Below are positions 27,989 through 38,947 of a DNA stretch of 64,000 bases, in pieces. Under the pieces are notes generated by a model. That model was given only the letters and a program-made list of their open reading frames with translations, was not told the DNA's origin and searched no databases. This DNA comes from Perkinsus olseni (lineage: Eukaryota > Perkinsozoa > Perkinsida > Perkinsidae): contig JABANP010000036.1 in NCBI GenBank assembly GCA_013115135.1, positions 168,553-232,552 of the forward strand, read 5' to 3'. Every line of letters begins with the position of its first letter. Positions within the stretch are counted from its first letter, which is position 1. The position numbers and the translations under genes were made by a program.

Positions 27989-28419
27989 GGCATACCGTGT
28001 GGAATCATCCCTGCCCGAACCGAATTCCCACTGCGCCTAACGGAGCTCCCATCAAGAGCTTACTACCGAAGCGTCGCAACCGAGAACATAAGCGCAAGGA
28101 TGCACTTCGTCAGGGTCTGCGTCAGACACCATGGCACTAAGAGTGCGGCATCGCCATGTAAGCGCACTTTGGTCATTCTCAAGCCCACATTCCAGCGACC
28201 GAAACGGTTCCCAATTTTGGGCGAGCGAGACTAATTATGGGCGAAGCCACGGGCGAGCGAGAGTTATGATGCGCTCTCAATTCCGCGCGCGCCCTCTCGC
28301 GCGCGGGTCTGCACATCGGGTTGAGCCATGTGCACGACTCCATGCAGCCCTCTCAATAGAGGCTGATACTGGGAGGAATCATTGGATTCATCAGCCAGCT
28401 GTTTCATCCATTCAGAAGA
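27989..28419. other. Intergenic between alpha-tubulin copy 2 and COX15
   Basis: About 430 bases between divergent genes; expected to hold both promoters. A short palindromic CG-rich run (GCGCGCGCCCTCTCGCGCGC at 28287-28306) is the only visible structure. No gene seen. Confidence 0.45.
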
Positions 28420-30208
28420 ATGCAGCCTCTTGCAAGGAGGGTGTCGGGCCTCTTCTCGCGACACTTTTCCTCGGCCACTGGAATCGCCAAACCTCTGAGT
28501 GGGCCCTTATCAGAGGGTATGACCGGCGAAGCGATGAAAATGACGTTAAGACAATGGGTTAAAAGTGGATGGGAGAAGCCCGTCGGTAGGCGTCGAGGCT
28601 GTTAGTTGATGCAGATGCCGCATTATGTCTTCACGGTTAGGGTATTGGCTGCTCGGCACGTCGGGGCTCCTAGCGGGAATGGTCCTGGTCGGCGGCTATA
28701 CTCGGCTCTCTGGTGCGGGCCTCTCGATGACGAACTGGAAATTCCAGGTAGCCTGGACACCGCCCGTCATCTAATGTAGCACATCGAGCCCCCTTCAGGG
28801 TTCACTTCCGCCCAACACTCCTGAGGCCTGGGAACATGAGTTTCTCCGCTATCAAGAATTCCCAGAGTACAAACGGATACACAAGGTTGGTGTATTCCAC
28901 TCAAAGAGCTTGGCTCATCCAATTTGGATGCACGCGACTCCTACTGGTTCAGAACGCGATGACAGTTGATGAGTTCAAGGAGATATATCTCATCGAGTGG
29001 TTCCATAGGATGCTTGGTCGAGGTACGCCAGCTTCATGGCGGAGCTCTCTGTTCACATTGCTCACTGCAGGCATCGGCATATTCTTCGGAGTGCCCTTCA
29101 TGTTCCTGTCCCTGAGCAGGGTCATCAAATGGCCCCTTGGTAGCCGCTTAGGTCTTCTCCTTGGCGCTGGCGCTACACAAGTAGACATCCTCCTCAATAA
29201 CGATTCCCCATTGTGAGTGCTTCAGGGCTTAGTCGGGTGGTGGATGGTCCGCTCCGGTCTTGAGGAGAACCCTGACCCATACGCAAGGCCCCGAGTCTCC
29301 AGCTATCGCATGTGCTTCCACTGGCTGATGGCGTTGGTCCTCTATGGAGGTCAGTGCTTGAAGAGCTGCAGCGGTGTCGAACCAATTTATGCTGTCCTCT
29401 AACAGGTACCGTGTGGTGCGGTTTGTCAGTGCTCAGGCCGACTCCAGCGTCTACGAAGCTAGCCTCCTTGACGGCACTGAAATCGCTAAGGCGATGGGCT
29501 CTCATCCCGACATTAGCAGCCCTGATCACGCTCACTAGCGGGCCTTTCGTTGCTGGTAGGCACTGTAACTCTTCCCGCGAACGTTTTCACCCATCCTGCT
29601 GTATAAGATGCTCGCAGTGCTCAGGTTTGGACGCTGGACGAGCTTTCAATACGTGGCCTAAGATGATAGACGACTGGGTACCCGATGAGGCATGGAAATT
29701 CTGGGGTAAGGGCATCGCTTGTGTAAGTTTCCGAGTCCAGGCCTCGCAGGTGATCTGATATCCACCGGGAAGACGCAGTGGCTGGCAGCGACTGAGAATA
29801 CGGCAGTGGTCCAATTCAACCACCGTTGCCTGGCATACTCTACTGTTATCTCCTCCGTTCTTCTTGGACTCTACGCCCGGAAAATGAGAGATGTATGATA
29901 AGTGCAAAGGGCTTCTCCTTAACCCTTGCGCGCGACGAATCCTGTCAGTTCATCCCTAAAAGTGCTTATCGGGCGGCTATTTCGACGAGTCATCTCTCCA
30001 TCGTGCAGATGCTCCTCGGCATCTCGACTCTGTTGATGTATGTTCCTACGGAACTAGGTGAGTACCAGCCACTTGCTCCTTCCTCGCCTCTAGAATCTCC
30101 CGCTCGTCGTCAGGAGTACTCCACCAAGGTGGTGGTTTGGCGGTGTACACAGCCCTAATCATGCTACGACATGCTTGCCGTCTCCCGTTGCCTGTTGCTG
30201 CCGTATAG
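28420..30208 (+). CDS. COX15: Heme A synthase COX15
   Basis: Mitochondrial inner-membrane enzyme that oxidises heme O to heme A for cytochrome c oxidase. The N-terminus from the ATG at 28420 is basic and Ser-rich, a likely mitochondrial presequence. Joined exons: 28420-28585, 28641-28747, 28799 on; the last intron is 30058-30113 and the stop is at 30206-30208. Spliced family landmarks: VGYWLLG...GGYTRLSGAGLSMTNW, then WEHEFLRYQEFPEYK. The conserved His contexts are IEWFHRMLGR, MCFHWLMALVLYG, VVQFNHR and GVLHQGGG, with SGPFVAGLDAGRAFNTWPKM and LGISTLLMYVPTELG. All four heme-ligand histidine positions of the CtaA/COX15 family are present. Middle splice sites are inferred from homology. Confidence 0.92.
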
Positions 30209-30668
30209 GTCAGATCGATTGAGAGTGAGTCGAGTGTTTCTGAGGTGATTATTCATTTCATAGCTGTCCTTTTCCCTGTTCAACATTTGAAACATGCCAG
30301 ACAACGAGTTTTTACCGTACGACGCTAGTTGAGTTGTAGTAGGAATAGCTTTCTACTCTTTGGAGGGCAAAAATCTGTGTGAATCGATATCAAGCTATGG
30401 CGAGACTCTGTGAATACCTGGCCAGTCAAACGCTGCTGATGAGGGAGTTCAATACATAGGATACAATAGGATTATTGGAGTCTGTTCTCTGTCAAGGATC
30501 TTGTCTCTGTTAAGAGTGTAACCCTCCGTATGAGGTATTTAGAGGCCGGCAGCCTCAGGCTGCTGCCAGCAATCTGCTGGTGGTTGCCACACTGTGGGTA
30601 GAGCTACAGTACCACAATCACCGACGATATTAACAGCCCAACACTAGTAGGGTTAAAGGAACTTATAA
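30209..30668. other. Convergent 3' intergenic region
   Basis: About 460 bases between the COX15 stop and the stop of the minus-strand C2orf69-like gene. It includes a short AGCCTCAGGCTGCTGCC hairpin near 30551-30567. No gene seen. Confidence 0.45.
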
Positions 30669-31961
30669 TCATCGATAGAAATGTGGTTCACGGACAGGTG
30701 GCCGCACAGTATCAAACGACAACCCGGCAGCCCATCTGCCAAAATAACCCCGAGCCTTGGCGCTACCAAGAGCAGCTGGGATAGCATCGAAGTGCATGTC
30801 GAGTGCATTAGCTGGGCCCATGATCGGTATGTTCTTGAAATGCTCAATATGGTGCGCCTGAAGTACAACCCATTCTATCGTCATCGAACTGATTTCTGCA
30901 CGAAGCCCTCAAGAACTGGGCACATCGCTAGGAAGCTAGCTAGGGCGGTACTAGCGTTAGACTATAAACACAGACACACTCTGACTATCGCAGTTCCCAA
31001 TTCTCTCAGTCGTACCTGTAGGCCGCACAACTTGCATTTGTCAACAAACTCCTCAATCTCGGACTCTATCCAGGGCCGCTCAGGATCCTTCGTCTGCCGC
31101 GGTGTCGAGTGTACTTCAATACTAACGCTCTTATCGATGGCGTCGAGCTCCTTCCGCGTGAGAGGAAATAGTTCGTCTGGCTCGTTAAGGCCGGGGTCAA
31201 TGAATGTTAATCTGAAATGCCGACAGACCTGGTCGCCACGGGCAGCGGGACACATGATGTATTACTTTCTCAGAGGCAATCCAGCAAAGCCGCTCTTCAT
31301 GAGCGATGAGAGGACAATACAGCCCTTACTGAAGCTATACAAGCTAACCTCCGAAGCATCCAAGCTGTTCTCTAGAACATTGCTCAAAAGACGCCTCAAG
31401 TGAGCAGTCCCATCGGGGACGATTTCCGGATTCTCTTGCATGTCCTTCCAACGAGGAGAACCATGAGAATCCACTAGAGTGAAATTGGAGTATATGGCGT
31501 ACACTGAGTCCGTTAGCATGTGCGGCCGAATTAGAATCTGAAATGACCAGGCAACAGCAGACTTCCCCTGAGGAAAGCTTCTCGACGAACCCTCCGATTG
31601 CACAGCATGTCAACGCTACAAAGAGTCTCTAACTGAGCACATCAGCAAGAGCCTAACTATAAACTCGCACATGAGCAGGCTACCTCGGTGGATGTTGGAA
31701 GCGTGATGATCGGTCCGAGGGACTCACCAAATCAACGTCTTGCGGTACGAGGCTACTGATGACCCATGCAACGCCATCTATGCTGTAGCGGTAGTCGTTG
31801 CGTACGTCTCCACTTGGCCGAGACTTGAACCCTCCGGCGAAGGTTGAGATGTCTCCGAGGAACCACACTTGGACCCTCTTCCCCGAACCTCTCCGATGGT
31901 ATACGTAGTTGAAGCGACCCGCAAGGCCCTCGACGGCCCTTACGTTGAAGGACAGTGTCAT
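30669..31961 (-). CDS. C2orf69 (UPF0565) family protein
   Basis: Multi-exon minus-strand gene, ATG at 31961. Recognised by the block YSFSKGCIVLSSLM (human family LIGFSKGCVVLNQLL), which resembles an alpha/beta-hydrolase nucleophile elbow, and by RLTFIDPGLNEP...IEVHSTPRQTKDPERPWI, matching the family's YWLDGGHSG...VHTHVTPYQVRDPMRSWI. The following helix EIEEFVDKCKLCGLQ also fits. The N-terminal exon has VQVWFLGDISTF, equivalent to the family's FFPGD. C2orf69 is a mitochondrial protein in animals, linked to respiratory-chain deficiency; its enzymatic role is unknown. The last exon (to TGA near 30669) is less certain. Neighbours COX15 and ferredoxin are also mitochondrial. Confidence 0.75.
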
Positions 31962-32136
31962 CAGAAGAACTGATAGCAGTCAAGTCATCAGAGAACCCGT
32001 CAACCCGCTAGGAGTCGAGATCAAGGCTTCTAAGGCCCTTCCTCGGAGCAATTATCGCCCATCCCACACTAAGCCTACAGGAAGCCAGAAACCGCACTGA
32101 TAGTAAATACAGCTGAAGGGGGTCACAGAAACACTT

Positions 32137-32789
32137 CTACAGCATCTGACTGACGGCCTCCGACGGCAGCCGAATGGTCGTTTTGTCCATCTCTGGAGTA
32201 ACAGTAACTTGGCACCCAAGTCGACTAGTGTCGGTTACTTCTGCGGCTAGGTCGAGCATGTCCAGTTCTTCCTGAGAAAACGGAGAATGCGTTGAACTAC
32301 TCAATATCATATCCAACAGCGATGAGCAGCAGGATGGGAGCTCCGGCCTTCCACAGCCTCATCCTCAAGCTGTGACTATGCGCTCCGAGTTACCTCGTCA
32401 GGCTCAGGTATTGATTTGAAGACCTCCTCCGGAAGAATCATGTGACACGTGGCACAAGCGCACTGAAGAAGAGAAATGACCCGAATCGACAGCCACCGAC
32501 CGACCTGCCCGCCGCAAGCTGCTTCGATATCGATATCGTTCGAGTGGGCCACCTCCAGGAGAGACTAAACAAAGATTCGGCGGAATACTTCACACGACTG
32601 CGAAAGGGTAGCACCGGCGGGAAATCTCACCTGCCCTAAGCGTGCGTTAACGGTTTTCAGAATATTGCCTTCGTTATCAGCGAAATTCAACAAGACGTGA
32701 TTACCAGCGGAGAAGTACCGCCGAGAAGGAAGTCTCCGAGCAGCATTGAGGAACGTAGGTAGCGTCGGCCGAAGATGGGAAAGCAGCAT
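32137..32789 (-). CDS. Mitochondrial [2Fe-2S] ferredoxin (adrenodoxin/Yah1 type)
   Basis: Multi-exon, ATG at 32789, stop 32137-32139. The N-terminus ([20 protein letters not shown], then SRRYFSAGN) is a mitochondrial presequence. Spliced landmarks in order: [38 protein letters not shown], then [40 protein letters not shown] and [16 protein letters not shown]. Three cluster cysteines follow C-x5-C-x2-C and the fourth lies in SRLGCQ, as in adrenodoxin. A clear intron with GT/AG ends splits the cysteine loop (between AACGGQ and CACATCH). The protein passes electrons from ferredoxin reductase to Fe-S cluster assembly and to heme A synthase. It lies under 2 kb from COX15. Confidence 0.92.
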
Positions 32790-32908
32790 TTAGGAACGAT
32801 ACAGTCACTGTCACAGCAACGACTCGTCACCGGCCACCCATCATTAGCCGCACATCGACCAGATGAAAATATGCGTTGACCGAACACAACCCTTGTAGAC
32901 TAAGTGAA

Positions 32909-33100
32909 TCACTTGGTCTTGGGCTTGGTCGTAGTAGTGAGTTGCGAGGGAGTGAATAACCAACGGGGTCTCCGCTGGATGAACATGTACCACCACATTA
33001 GGACAGCTGCTACCAACGCCGCCCCCAATGCGGGTATAAGCCGTAACTGAGAGGGCGAAGGAGGCTGCCAATACCCTCGATTCAATGAGGAAAGGTCCAT
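32909..33100 (-). CDS. 63-residue single-pass membrane protein
   Basis: Small intact frame from the ATG at 33100. One hydrophobic span (LRLIPALGAALVAAVLMWWYMF, about residues 19-40) is followed by a basic tail (IQRRPRWLF and KTK end). It lies 120 bases upstream of ferredoxin on the same strand. The topology and basic tail resemble small inner-membrane subunits of mitochondrial complexes, but I recognise no family. It could also be an exon of a larger gene. Confidence 0.4.
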   Translation of the reverse strand: MDLSSLNRGYWQPPSPSQLRLIPALGAALVAAVLMWWYMFIQRRPRWLFTPSQLTTTTKPKTK

Positions 33101-33250
33101 CTGATCAAGTCCTAGTTACTAGTGAACACCTTGCGAACCACCTCATTATCACTCCCTCTTCAGCGATAAGCCGCGAGTATCGTCTAATCTTGGCAAACTG
33201 AAGTCCTTATAAACAGTACTAGGACCTGTTCACTAGTTGCGGTCGCCGAT

Positions 33251-34401
33251 TCACAGCGCCATTTTCTTTTGACAGATGGGTTCCAGGTGATACTGGCCGT
33301 ATTTCTTCAAAAAAATCGTCTCAGCAAGATTCCGCGTTAAGTAATCACGAGGCCTCAAAGACCTTGTTCACGATTCAACCGCCGAAACAGCCTTTACGAC
33401 GCTAACCTACCTGGCTCTCAGGGAGAACTCCAAACACGAGTGGTTCCATGATGATGTTGAATGCTATGGGCTCTTCCATCTTACCAGGGATGTAGGACGC
33501 TGATCTCGGACGGGTTCGCAGTTGGAGAATATACCGCCTGAGGAAGCGTGCACTGGAGCCAGATACGTCGATAACCCGGTAGTCTGTGTTGGAAATCGTT
33601 GAGATTCTTTCTCAACTCGAGAGTCGCGCGTTAAGGATATATAACTCGCGCTGTGGGAGTCGCGCAGACATCAGCATCGTACTCCTTGTACTAGTTTGGA
33701 TGTGCACTGCATGCATTTGCTGGTGCCACCAGAAAGCCAGATCAGTAGAGCTGTGCGGTTTATGCTAGAGACGCAACACATTCAGCCCAAGCATGGGATG
33801 CTGAAATTCACCAATCGTGATCACCACAGAAATATCTCATTAAACCGAGCACACGCCTCGCTAGCGGAGGCTGGACCAGCCTGGTCCATGTAGTCTGCCA
33901 CAAAGCACCGTTATGTGGCGGTTCTATTGCATGCGCTGTGCCCTCTTCCGTACGCTGTGAAAATGATGCGGGCCGACGCCCAGCGACCGTACTCAGATTT
34001 TCACGATCAAACAAGGCTTCAACAAGATCAAGTGCAATCTTGCTACCGGGATTTACCAGCTCTTCAAGTAGAGCGGCAAATTTGTACACGGACCCAGTGG
34101 TATAGTACGGACTGCCGTTGGCCTTCGCGGCCTCTACAAATTTCTCCCTTGTGATGCCGGTGAAGCTCCTAATCATGGGTCTGAAGAAGCCGGTGGGTGC
34201 AAGGCGATACATCGCCAAGAATGTGATGATGTGATTCCTGTAATTATCAGGCGTCCAGAAGAAGTCCTCGAGCGTGGCAGATACTGCTCCTGACAACCAC
34301 TTCTCACCGACTTCAACTCCCTCGGCACCGATAGCTGCTTTCAATTGAGATATATTTCTACGATCAGCATCGTCGATCTTGTAGACTGTCGGAAGAGACA
34401 T
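33251..34401 (-). CDS. Hypothetical multi-exon protein
   Basis: ATG at 34401. The first exon, about 135 codons (to about 33995), is a well-behaved soluble sequence: YKIDDADRRNISQLKAAIG, LEDFFWTPDNYRNHIITFLA, VNPGSKIALDLVEALFDREN. Later coding exons are visible at about 33600-33420 (IDVSGSSARFLRRYILQLR and MEEPIAFNIIMEPLVFGVLP, followed by a GTAGGT donor) and about 33345-33251 (RDYLTRNLAETIFLKKYG, with a TGA at 33251-33253). The order and codon structure suggest one gene. No family recognised. The last exon ends in a basic QKKMAL. Confidence 0.5.
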
Positions 34402-34510
34402 GACTGATTGATCGCAGAATTTAGTGTAACATCAAATTGAGCCAGAGAGGCTACAGCAATACTAGGTATTGCGCGAACAGAGGTACCTACTACAGCAGGT
34501 ACTACCAATA

Positions 34511-34909
34511 CTAGATACAGGGCTGAGCATCCAACCATTGTAGAAGACCATGGAGTGGACATACCGTGTCCGTACACTGCTCAGACACAGTACAGCACCC
34601 GATGGTCACTCGTCCACCCTTGCCTATTTGGTCGGTCTTTGAGTGCCGGATCGTGCAGCACGGCGGATCGTGAGTTTTGAGAGTCTCTAATGGAGACCCC
34701 CTCCATTTGACGTCCGACAGGTAAAGCTCAGCCACTCCTCTTAGACGGAGGAGACCGCACATGCCCACCAGGAACGCCACAACTATACACGCGCGGCCAC
34801 TGCTGGAGTCGCCCTTCGACAGAGTAGATAGCTCAGTAGCTGAGAGAGTCCTGGCTCTGACTAGGTCCGACCAGCCCAAAGTGCGCATTGAATAACTTAC
34901 ACATATCAA
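34511..34909 (-). pseudogene. Tyrosine recombinase (integrase-like) fragment
   Basis: A minus-strand frame contains the core of a tyrosine recombinase catalytic domain: ACIVVAFLVGMCGLLRLRGV and VAELYLSDVKW form the box around the first catalytic Arg (LLRLRGVAEL). It continues with IRHSKTDQIGKGGRV, the strand with the catalytic Lys, and VCPLHGLLQWL. The part with the second Arg and the Tyr (HxxR...Y) is not found downstream, where the strand reaches the next gene, so the copy is truncated. This architecture is common in Crypton- and DIRS-like transposable elements of protists. There is no intact start. Confidence 0.6.
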
Positions 34910-35827
34910 CTCATATATAATGAAAGGAGCTTAGAGTCCGATAGCAGTTTGATTTCCGTAAGTTGCAAAAGTTGAACGTCTTTCTAATTCATTCTCTGAA
35001 TTCATTTACATGATGTAAATGATGATGTAAATTTCAACAGGTAGAAATCCTGAAGTTCATGGCAGCTACGCGTTCAGACTCATGTCTAGAATGCAACAGC
35101 TAGGCAGACTCTGCCTGGCAAAGGACCGACTGCTTGCACACATAGGTGTCGTGGCTCCTTCAGTCGAAGCGTTGTAAGCATGGCTTGATCGAGAGATCGG
35201 CCCACTATATCAACAAAACATTCACCGTGGTCAGACCTCACTGGGGGCGTCTCAGTTATCTGGAACTACGAGCCCATCAGCAGCAGACACTAGTAGTGTG
35301 GCTCCCGTAGAAAAACACTGAAGACGATTGTCTTTAGTACGGCAGTGCAAATTTCACACAGGGGTCTCTATGTTTTCTTTTTGCTCATCCTTCATCCGTC
35401 ATCAGTAGGCACTGGAAGACTTGCTATACTACTCTGTTCTCAGTGGACATTACTAGAACGTGATGCTGCACCGCAGTGCTGATAACTCCTACCAGTTTGG
35501 CTCTACTACTCCGTTTTCAAACCTTGGTGGTTCAGTAGTAACAAGACCTGTTAAACAGGCCGGACTGGACGGACTGGAGGCCTGTCTCACAATGGCACGG
35601 TCTACTATTGTGCCCAGAGACGCAGTCACGCGTAATCAGACAGCGCCAAATTTGGGAAGCCAGCAGCACCCAAATCCTCTCATGGTCCCACTGTGACTAC
35701 CCTTGGAAGGATCGATGTTACAAGGGTGCCATGGTTGGAGTTCAACGCCGTGGTCCTACGCTTGGTGGGCTCGGCATTGTGATCTGTGGTACGAACTTGG
35801 TACCATTCAAGTTGTATGCTACAACAC
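34910..35827. other. Gap, possible degraded mobile element remnants
   Basis: About 900 bases between the recombinase fragment and the secreted-protein gene. On the plus strand, about 35040-35330 has an interrupted frame that looks once-coding (RLMSRMQQLGRLCLAKDRLL, then after a TAA, AWLDREIGPLYQQNI). On the minus strand about 35795-35720 a short frame (YNLNGTKFVPQITMPSPPS) may be an extra exon of the secreted-protein gene. Neither can be assigned. Confidence 0.35.
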
Positions 35828-36548
35828 TCATAGAACTGGTTTGAATTTCAATTCGAAGTGCCCAGCAGCATTGCCAGTAGTCTCAAACTGGCACCTCCGC
35901 CACTTGTTCACGGTTCACGTTAATCATATCTCCCAGGATGCCGCTGACCTCAAAGTCGAATCCGGTTCGCCAGCTCCAATAATTGTCCCGTTGCCGTCTG
36001 TCCTGAAAACAATCTTGAAGTCGTCGACCTCGACGGCTGGATCTCTAGCTTCGGTAGCCGACAGCACAAAGAAGGTGCTCATAGGCGCCTGGCCAGGCAT
36101 CGAAGTCTGAAAACCACATCGCGGATGACGCAATCCTGAGGACACCGTCTCAGCGAGAAACACTCCCCACCGGCCTTGCGCGTCTATTGAGTTCTTCTCG
36201 AAAATATGTGATAGTCCAGAGACAAGACACAGACTTTGGGCTGATAATTTCAAGGGTGTATCGAGGAGCGAAACTGATCGTGCCCCAGCTCACTCTAACT
36301 TCATATGCTCCGTTAACCTCCAGGCTCTCTGCATCTATTGCATAATCAATGACATCACCAGGCACTGCTGTCTCGAAGGACAGCAATTGCCCAGGTATCA
36401 GAGTCTTTCCTGTGATACCATCCACTGGGGCCCTCACAGCCATACTCAGTGACAGGCAATTCATGATCAGTAGCAAAGCTCCTGGCTGAGGTCGCATGAT
36501 GAAACGTTTGAACTGAAGGGCGAGAGCGCTCGTGGAGAGCATGGTCAT
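35828..36548 (-). CDS. Secreted protein with very short introns, unknown family
   Basis: ATG at 36548 or at the in-frame ATG of MRPQPGALLLIMNC; the latter gives a classic signal peptide (GALLLIMNCLSLSMAVRA). Exons join in frame through three short GT-AG introns of about 41, 39 and 46 nt: ...TLEIISPK | NSIDAQGRWGVFLAET | TSMPGQAPMSTFFVLSATEA... | WRRCQFETTGNAAGHFELKF. The stop is at 35828-35830. The product is about 190 residues, rich in beta-strand-like segments (YEVRVSWGTISFAPRYTLEI, DDFKIVFRTDGNGTIIG), suggesting a secreted beta-sandwich. No membrane anchor. Family not recognised. It lies next to PIG-M on the same strand. Confidence 0.6.
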
Positions 36549-36864
36549 GGACCACCCTACACCACCTCGAAGGCGATGCCCAACCTCCCTCGCTTACGGC
36601 CAAGCAGCTCAGCCAGCTAACTAACCGGAGTGCTGAGCCGTAGGCACACAGTACACACTCAGAACAGTGGAGCGAATCGCTCAAAGCGATTTCGGTGCAT
36701 CCCAATAGCATTATAATTGCTCTTTGCTGGCGCTGGAGGATGTATAGCCTGACAGAGTCTACAAATCGGATCCTCATCCACGCCATTGAAACTCAGCACC
36801 TGTGCTCACCAGAAAAAACGCTACAAATTATCTTGTAAACTCCCGGTGGACAATGCACAAACAT
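36549..36864. other. Short intergenic region
   Basis: About 316 bases between the secreted-protein gene and the 3' end of PIG-M, both on the minus strand. A frame on the minus strand exists but has no protein resemblance. Confidence 0.4.
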
Positions 36865-38815
36865 TCACTCGCTCTTTTTTGATTCCTTAGGCCCTTTTCT
36901 GGCATTCGTCTTTACGGCCACCTTGCGATCACCCTTCGGTGCTGGTTGCTTATGCCAATCGAAGTTGGCGATAAAGGTGCATACTATCGCTATGTGAGCG
37001 GCAAAGAAAAGGCTTGAGGCTCCGAAAAGCTCGATAAACCTACCAATGGCAACAGGCAGTTGATTCAGAAAGCCAGTCAATTCGCGCGACACCACAACCT
37101 AAGAAAGTACATCAGTAGTATCCCAGTCTTACGTATTCTTCCCCTCGAACTCCAGCTTGTACGCGAAGAACAGCCACAGGCCTTCAGTTAACAACCACAG
37201 CACTGAGAAATAACAAGTCGGTAAACAAAGCATAACGGTATGGATGGACACGGCAACTACGCAAAGAGACGAGTGGAGATGGACCTCACGGCACTTACCC
37301 CCTAGCGTCGCTAGCCAGGTCTTGTTGGCAGCGGGCTTGAGCTGTCCCAACGCCAACGGCAGCAAGGCGAGGTACCACACGAAATACTGTGCGGTGCATA
37401 CTTTGTTAAAGGCCACAAACAGGACCGTCTAGCAGGAGAGCAACCACAGGTAGGCACTAACAGCGGAAGGGCCGGCTACCTGTAGGAAACTGCCCATGTT
37501 AAGGCTGATTCGACTGAATGTACATCCAACGGCGAGAACCGCCACCCACTGTGGGATGAACGTAACGACCGACAGAGCCATCGAGGGCACTTCTGCCGAC
37601 AGGTACCTACAGTCAGCAGGCGATAAGTGCCGAAGATCCTACAAGGCCAGCAGTGAGGAAGTCTTACATCAAGTAGAAGAAAATTGAGAAGTTGTGGCGA
37701 TGATCTCTTCGGACGAAATGATAAAGGTAGGTCTAAAAATGCGATGGATCCGACTGTAGATGGAGATAGAGAGATAAGACTTCCTCACCTCGAAAAGAAA
37801 CTGCCAGCCGTATATGTAGTAGAGTATTCCGAGCAAGACGAAGAACAGCCCAGCACTGATGACTGTGTACCATATCTGGAAGAGCTTCGCTCCGCTAACA
37901 AAAACCGCGTTGCAAACACTCACTTGTGTACTGTTAAGTTTCAGTGCTTTGAGCACGCCCACCCGCTGGAACGCTAGGAAGTCGGGATTGAGGTACCTGG
38001 CCGATCGCCTATCCTCGAGGAATCCCCTGCACGGCTCCTGCTCCCTTACATGACCAAAGGAATGGCGTAGATGACTGGAAAGATCTTCATATGCACGCTA
38101 AGGCCAAACCACAAGGCGCTGCGGATCCACTCCCCTCGTTGAATGTGATATAGGGTGGCCACGACCATCAGGCATATAAGAGAATCTGAACAACAACATG
38201 CCGATCCTCGAAGCACAGGGCAGTGGCGTCCCACCCGCGTTGCCCCTGGTGGAGACGTTCAGGGTGATAGGTGATAGCAACCATACCGCCGACAGCTTGC
38301 TGGCCGTGGACGGACTCTTCCCAGCATCCTTCAACATACGGTACCTGCCAGGTTCACTGTCCGAACCCTGTCCGTTGGAGGACTCGCCGAAGCTCTTACA
38401 ACATCAGGCCAATGGCCATATCGCAGAGAGAGAAGAGAACTTTCCCGAAGGTTATGTGAACGCTGATGTTGGGCACCAATAGCCAGGCCCTGAGAAAACA
38501 GAGACTGACGACGCCACACTAAGGACAGATTCTGTGGCCGAATAGCAAAGAAAGGCCTACAGCAATGGGGTGTAGCGGTAAGTATGCCGTTCAAAGGGAC
38601 TGCCGCCTCGGTACACAGCCCTGGCCGCATCAGTATACACCATGTAGTCTATGTCAGTGTACTTCACTCGAACTGATACAGCAAGAGTAGTACACCCTCG
38701 GGGTGGGCGACTTACGATGGGTATCCTGCCAGTGACCGTAGAGGATAAGGCACACATGGATGACGGCGGACAAGACCGCGACGAAGCGGAAGTCCGACAG
38801 AGCCTCATTCAACAT
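36865..38815 (-). CDS. PIGM: GPI mannosyltransferase 1 (PIG-M/GPI14)
   Basis: Multi-exon ER membrane enzyme that adds the first mannose to the GPI anchor precursor from dolichol-phosphate-mannose. ATG at 38815 ([11 protein letters not shown]), stop near 36865. Landmarks in order: [19 protein letters not shown], then [18 protein letters not shown] with the DxD catalytic motif (DID), [87 protein letters not shown], and a last hydrophobic segment with a Lys-rich tail ([10 protein letters not shown]). All match PIG-M by position. Many hydrophobic spans. Introns separate most blocks; individual boundaries were not all resolved. Confidence 0.92.
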
Positions 38816-38947
38816 CCTCAACAACCTACAGTACTTATCCTCATCCCCCTTAGCCCATTGAACACGGTAAGTAGCAAGAGAGAAGAGAACAGTAAGGAAT
38901 CTTAGGTTAAACAAAATGAAACATAGACAGGTACATCTGCTGCCGTT

